A stretch of DNA of 64,000 bases from Congeria kusceri (taxonomy: Eukaryota > Mollusca > Bivalvia > Myida > Dreissenidae), in NCBI GenBank assembly GCA_027627225.1, contig CM051034.1, positions 12,678,261-12,742,260 on the forward strand. The letters run 5' to 3'. How positions within the stretch are numbered: position 1 is the first letter of the stretch; every line of letters starts with the position of its first letter. Made by a program: the position numbers and the translations under genes. Of the stretch, positions 62,335-64,000 are shown piece by piece. The notes beneath the pieces were generated by a model. The model saw only the letters and a list, made by a program, of their open reading frames with translations, did no database searches and was not told where the DNA came from.

Positions 62335-63137
62335 GCGCAAAGCGCATTGGTGTGACTTATAACATAGAGATGCAGACAATAACACAACGCAGAATTAGAA
62401 CTATAGGTAAAATGCCCACTTATTACGATTTTGCGCTCATTTAGCACATCACCTGTGATCTCGTTTCAACTTAGATATTGTATTTGTCTTTCTACAAAAT
62501 TGTGAGTAACTAGAGCACAGAAACATGTGTGATTGTTTTATTCAAACACATTAGCCACTAAAATATATCACAGCAAATAATAATATACATACATATATCT
62601 CCAAAGCCATAATTTGGGTTTGATGAAGCTAAAAAAAACAGAAAACAATCACAAGCCTTGGTCACCAACAGAATAATGAAATCTGAAAATTATGCAAGTA
62701 TTAAAGTTATACATAATTATGGTACTTGTTATCCTTTGTACTGTTCTATAAAAATTCCATTTTTTCCAAATCAAACCTGTGCAAGCACCTTACAAAGCAA
62801 CCAACATGGGTGCATAGCAAACAACAAATAACTTGATATTTCTGACTGTGAGGCTTCGCTTTACATTTTCTGTTCGGTTTTAATCAAGTGCCATATATAA
62901 TGATATATCCCATGAAATTATCAATAGCCACACAATTAGTGATTACTGGATATTACCGATATACATTTTGTTATGATCATAGATACTTAAAAATTCCACA
63001 GTAGGATTTCATAAACATAAAATATTGTTAAAATGATTGTTCATAATTTTAAAAAAACACAACTTCATCAGATATAAGTCAGATTCTTCTAACATCTTCT
63101 TTAAATTTAATACCAAGTAAAGTTAGCACATTGTATA

Positions 63138-63442
63138 AGGCGTAGAAAACATATGTTTGTTTCAGGCTACCCAACTTAGCCTAAAAAAAGCCCCGACCCT
63201 AGAACATTTAATTGGGTTTGCCAGATTGACTTTTGTTTTATTGACCTTTTTCAATAATTAAATGTGTTTTTGATAGTATCCACTTACAAACAATGTTTAA
63301 GAATGTTACTGATATGTTTTGAATATTTATTCAGTTTTAGAATCTTGAAGTTGACCAATTACAAAAAAAAAAAAATCCCGACCTACCTACCCTAATTTTT
63401 ATGGGCATGTAACCTGAAACAAACATATTTTTTGTTACGCCT
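63138..63442. mobile_element. Inverted-repeat element, unit 9
   Basis: Class B form, as in unit 2. Confidence 0.6.
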
Positions 63443-64000
63443 AAGGGAACTCATGCAAATAATTGTCACATAGAACACATGAAAACAATAGTATTTATTC
63501 TGATTGGTGTTCTGAACTATCTGATGTATTTGTCCACTACTAAAATGCTGTAATCTGCACATGAACCACTTTAAATTACATTGCTGACAGCTTAGATTCA
63601 TATCACAGGTCCAACAAAATTTTGACCATAATACATCATGACCTTTTTATCATTCATGAACTCAGGACAAGTGTTGTCTTTAATATAAAACTAACAAAGA
63701 CTTATTGACAACTCGGACCATTTTAAAAGACTTCAAAATCAAATTTGCAGACCTCTCTGAAAAATGCGCCAACTCTTATTTCTAGCAGCTTTTTTTGACA
63801 TATCTGACTACCGGCTCAAATAATGCTTAGTGGTTACAGAGCATATAAATTAATGGCCACCATTCTCACCTTCTAGCCATTTTTACTTCAGCAATTTTGC
63901 TTTCCTGCAATTTTTTTTTTTTCGTCAAAACAATTACTTATTTACTAGAATTTTCATTACACTTCTTAACTTTTTTTCTTACACTTTTGGTTAATTTCCT

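Larger units (their letters stand above)
59473..64000. repeat. Tandem repeat unit 9, cut by window end (first 4528 bp)
   Basis: Continues the array to the last base of the window, stopping just before palindromic element 2, so its gene is not visible. It shares TGATTGTTCAT with unit 8 and has a private shift in the adjacent T/A run (four T then seven A near 63045). Confidence 0.97.

Overview
The window is one tandem array. A unit of about 7.44 kb is repeated head to tail eight full times (starts at 1, 7440, 14879, 22317, 29719, 37158, 44596, 52034). A ninth copy begins at 59473 and is cut off by the window end. Unit lengths are 7439, 7439, 7438, 7402, 7439, 7438, 7438 and 7439 bp. No unique flanking DNA is visible, so the array runs past both ends. 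The phase used here (unit start = window base 1) is arbitrary and falls just upstream of each gene.

The sequence looks eukaryotic: AT-rich noncoding DNA, TATA and heat-shock-element promoters, AATAAA poly(A) signals, short palindromic repeats and a minisatellite. The palindromic repeats carry a recurring GTCGTCCCGGATTAGCC-type core. From memory, not a search, I associate this with bivalve molluscs, especially dreissenid mussels. That assignment is an inference.

Each unit carries one recognisable gene, on the minus strand: an apparently intronless 376-residue small heat shock protein with two alpha-crystallin domains. A linker with cysteines at exact seven-residue spacing and a Ser/Pro-rich stretch separates the domains, and the protein ends in an IPI motif. 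Upstream of each gene are a TATA box about 150 bp from the ATG, a perfect three-site heat shock element 15 bp beyond it, and a second palindromic heat shock element. Each gene therefore appears independently heat-inducible, and the array would act as dosage amplification of one chaperone. Seven of the eight genes are intact. The third has a 1-bp deletion that breaks the N-terminus.

The rest of each unit, by offset from the unit start: 1-430 promoter and upstream DNA; 882-956 a degenerate tRNA-like sequence; 1433-1652 palindromic element 1; 1999-2060 a 31-bp direct repeat; 2503-2862 a minisatellite of ten 36-bp repeats; 3666-3970 a second inverted-repeat element; 4588-4877 palindromic element 2, related to element 1 but reversed; 4954-5010 a long hairpin; 5627-5671 a 23-bp direct repeat; 5840-5864 poly(A) signals; 6204-7334 the gene. 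I see no second convincing gene.

The copies are nearly identical, but scattered differences form a mosaic. Units 1 and 4 share a variant block not found in the others. Units 6 and 7 share a deletion, units 4 and 7 share a substitution, and units 8 and 9 are intermediate at one site. This is the pattern expected from recent amplification with unequal crossing-over or gene conversion.
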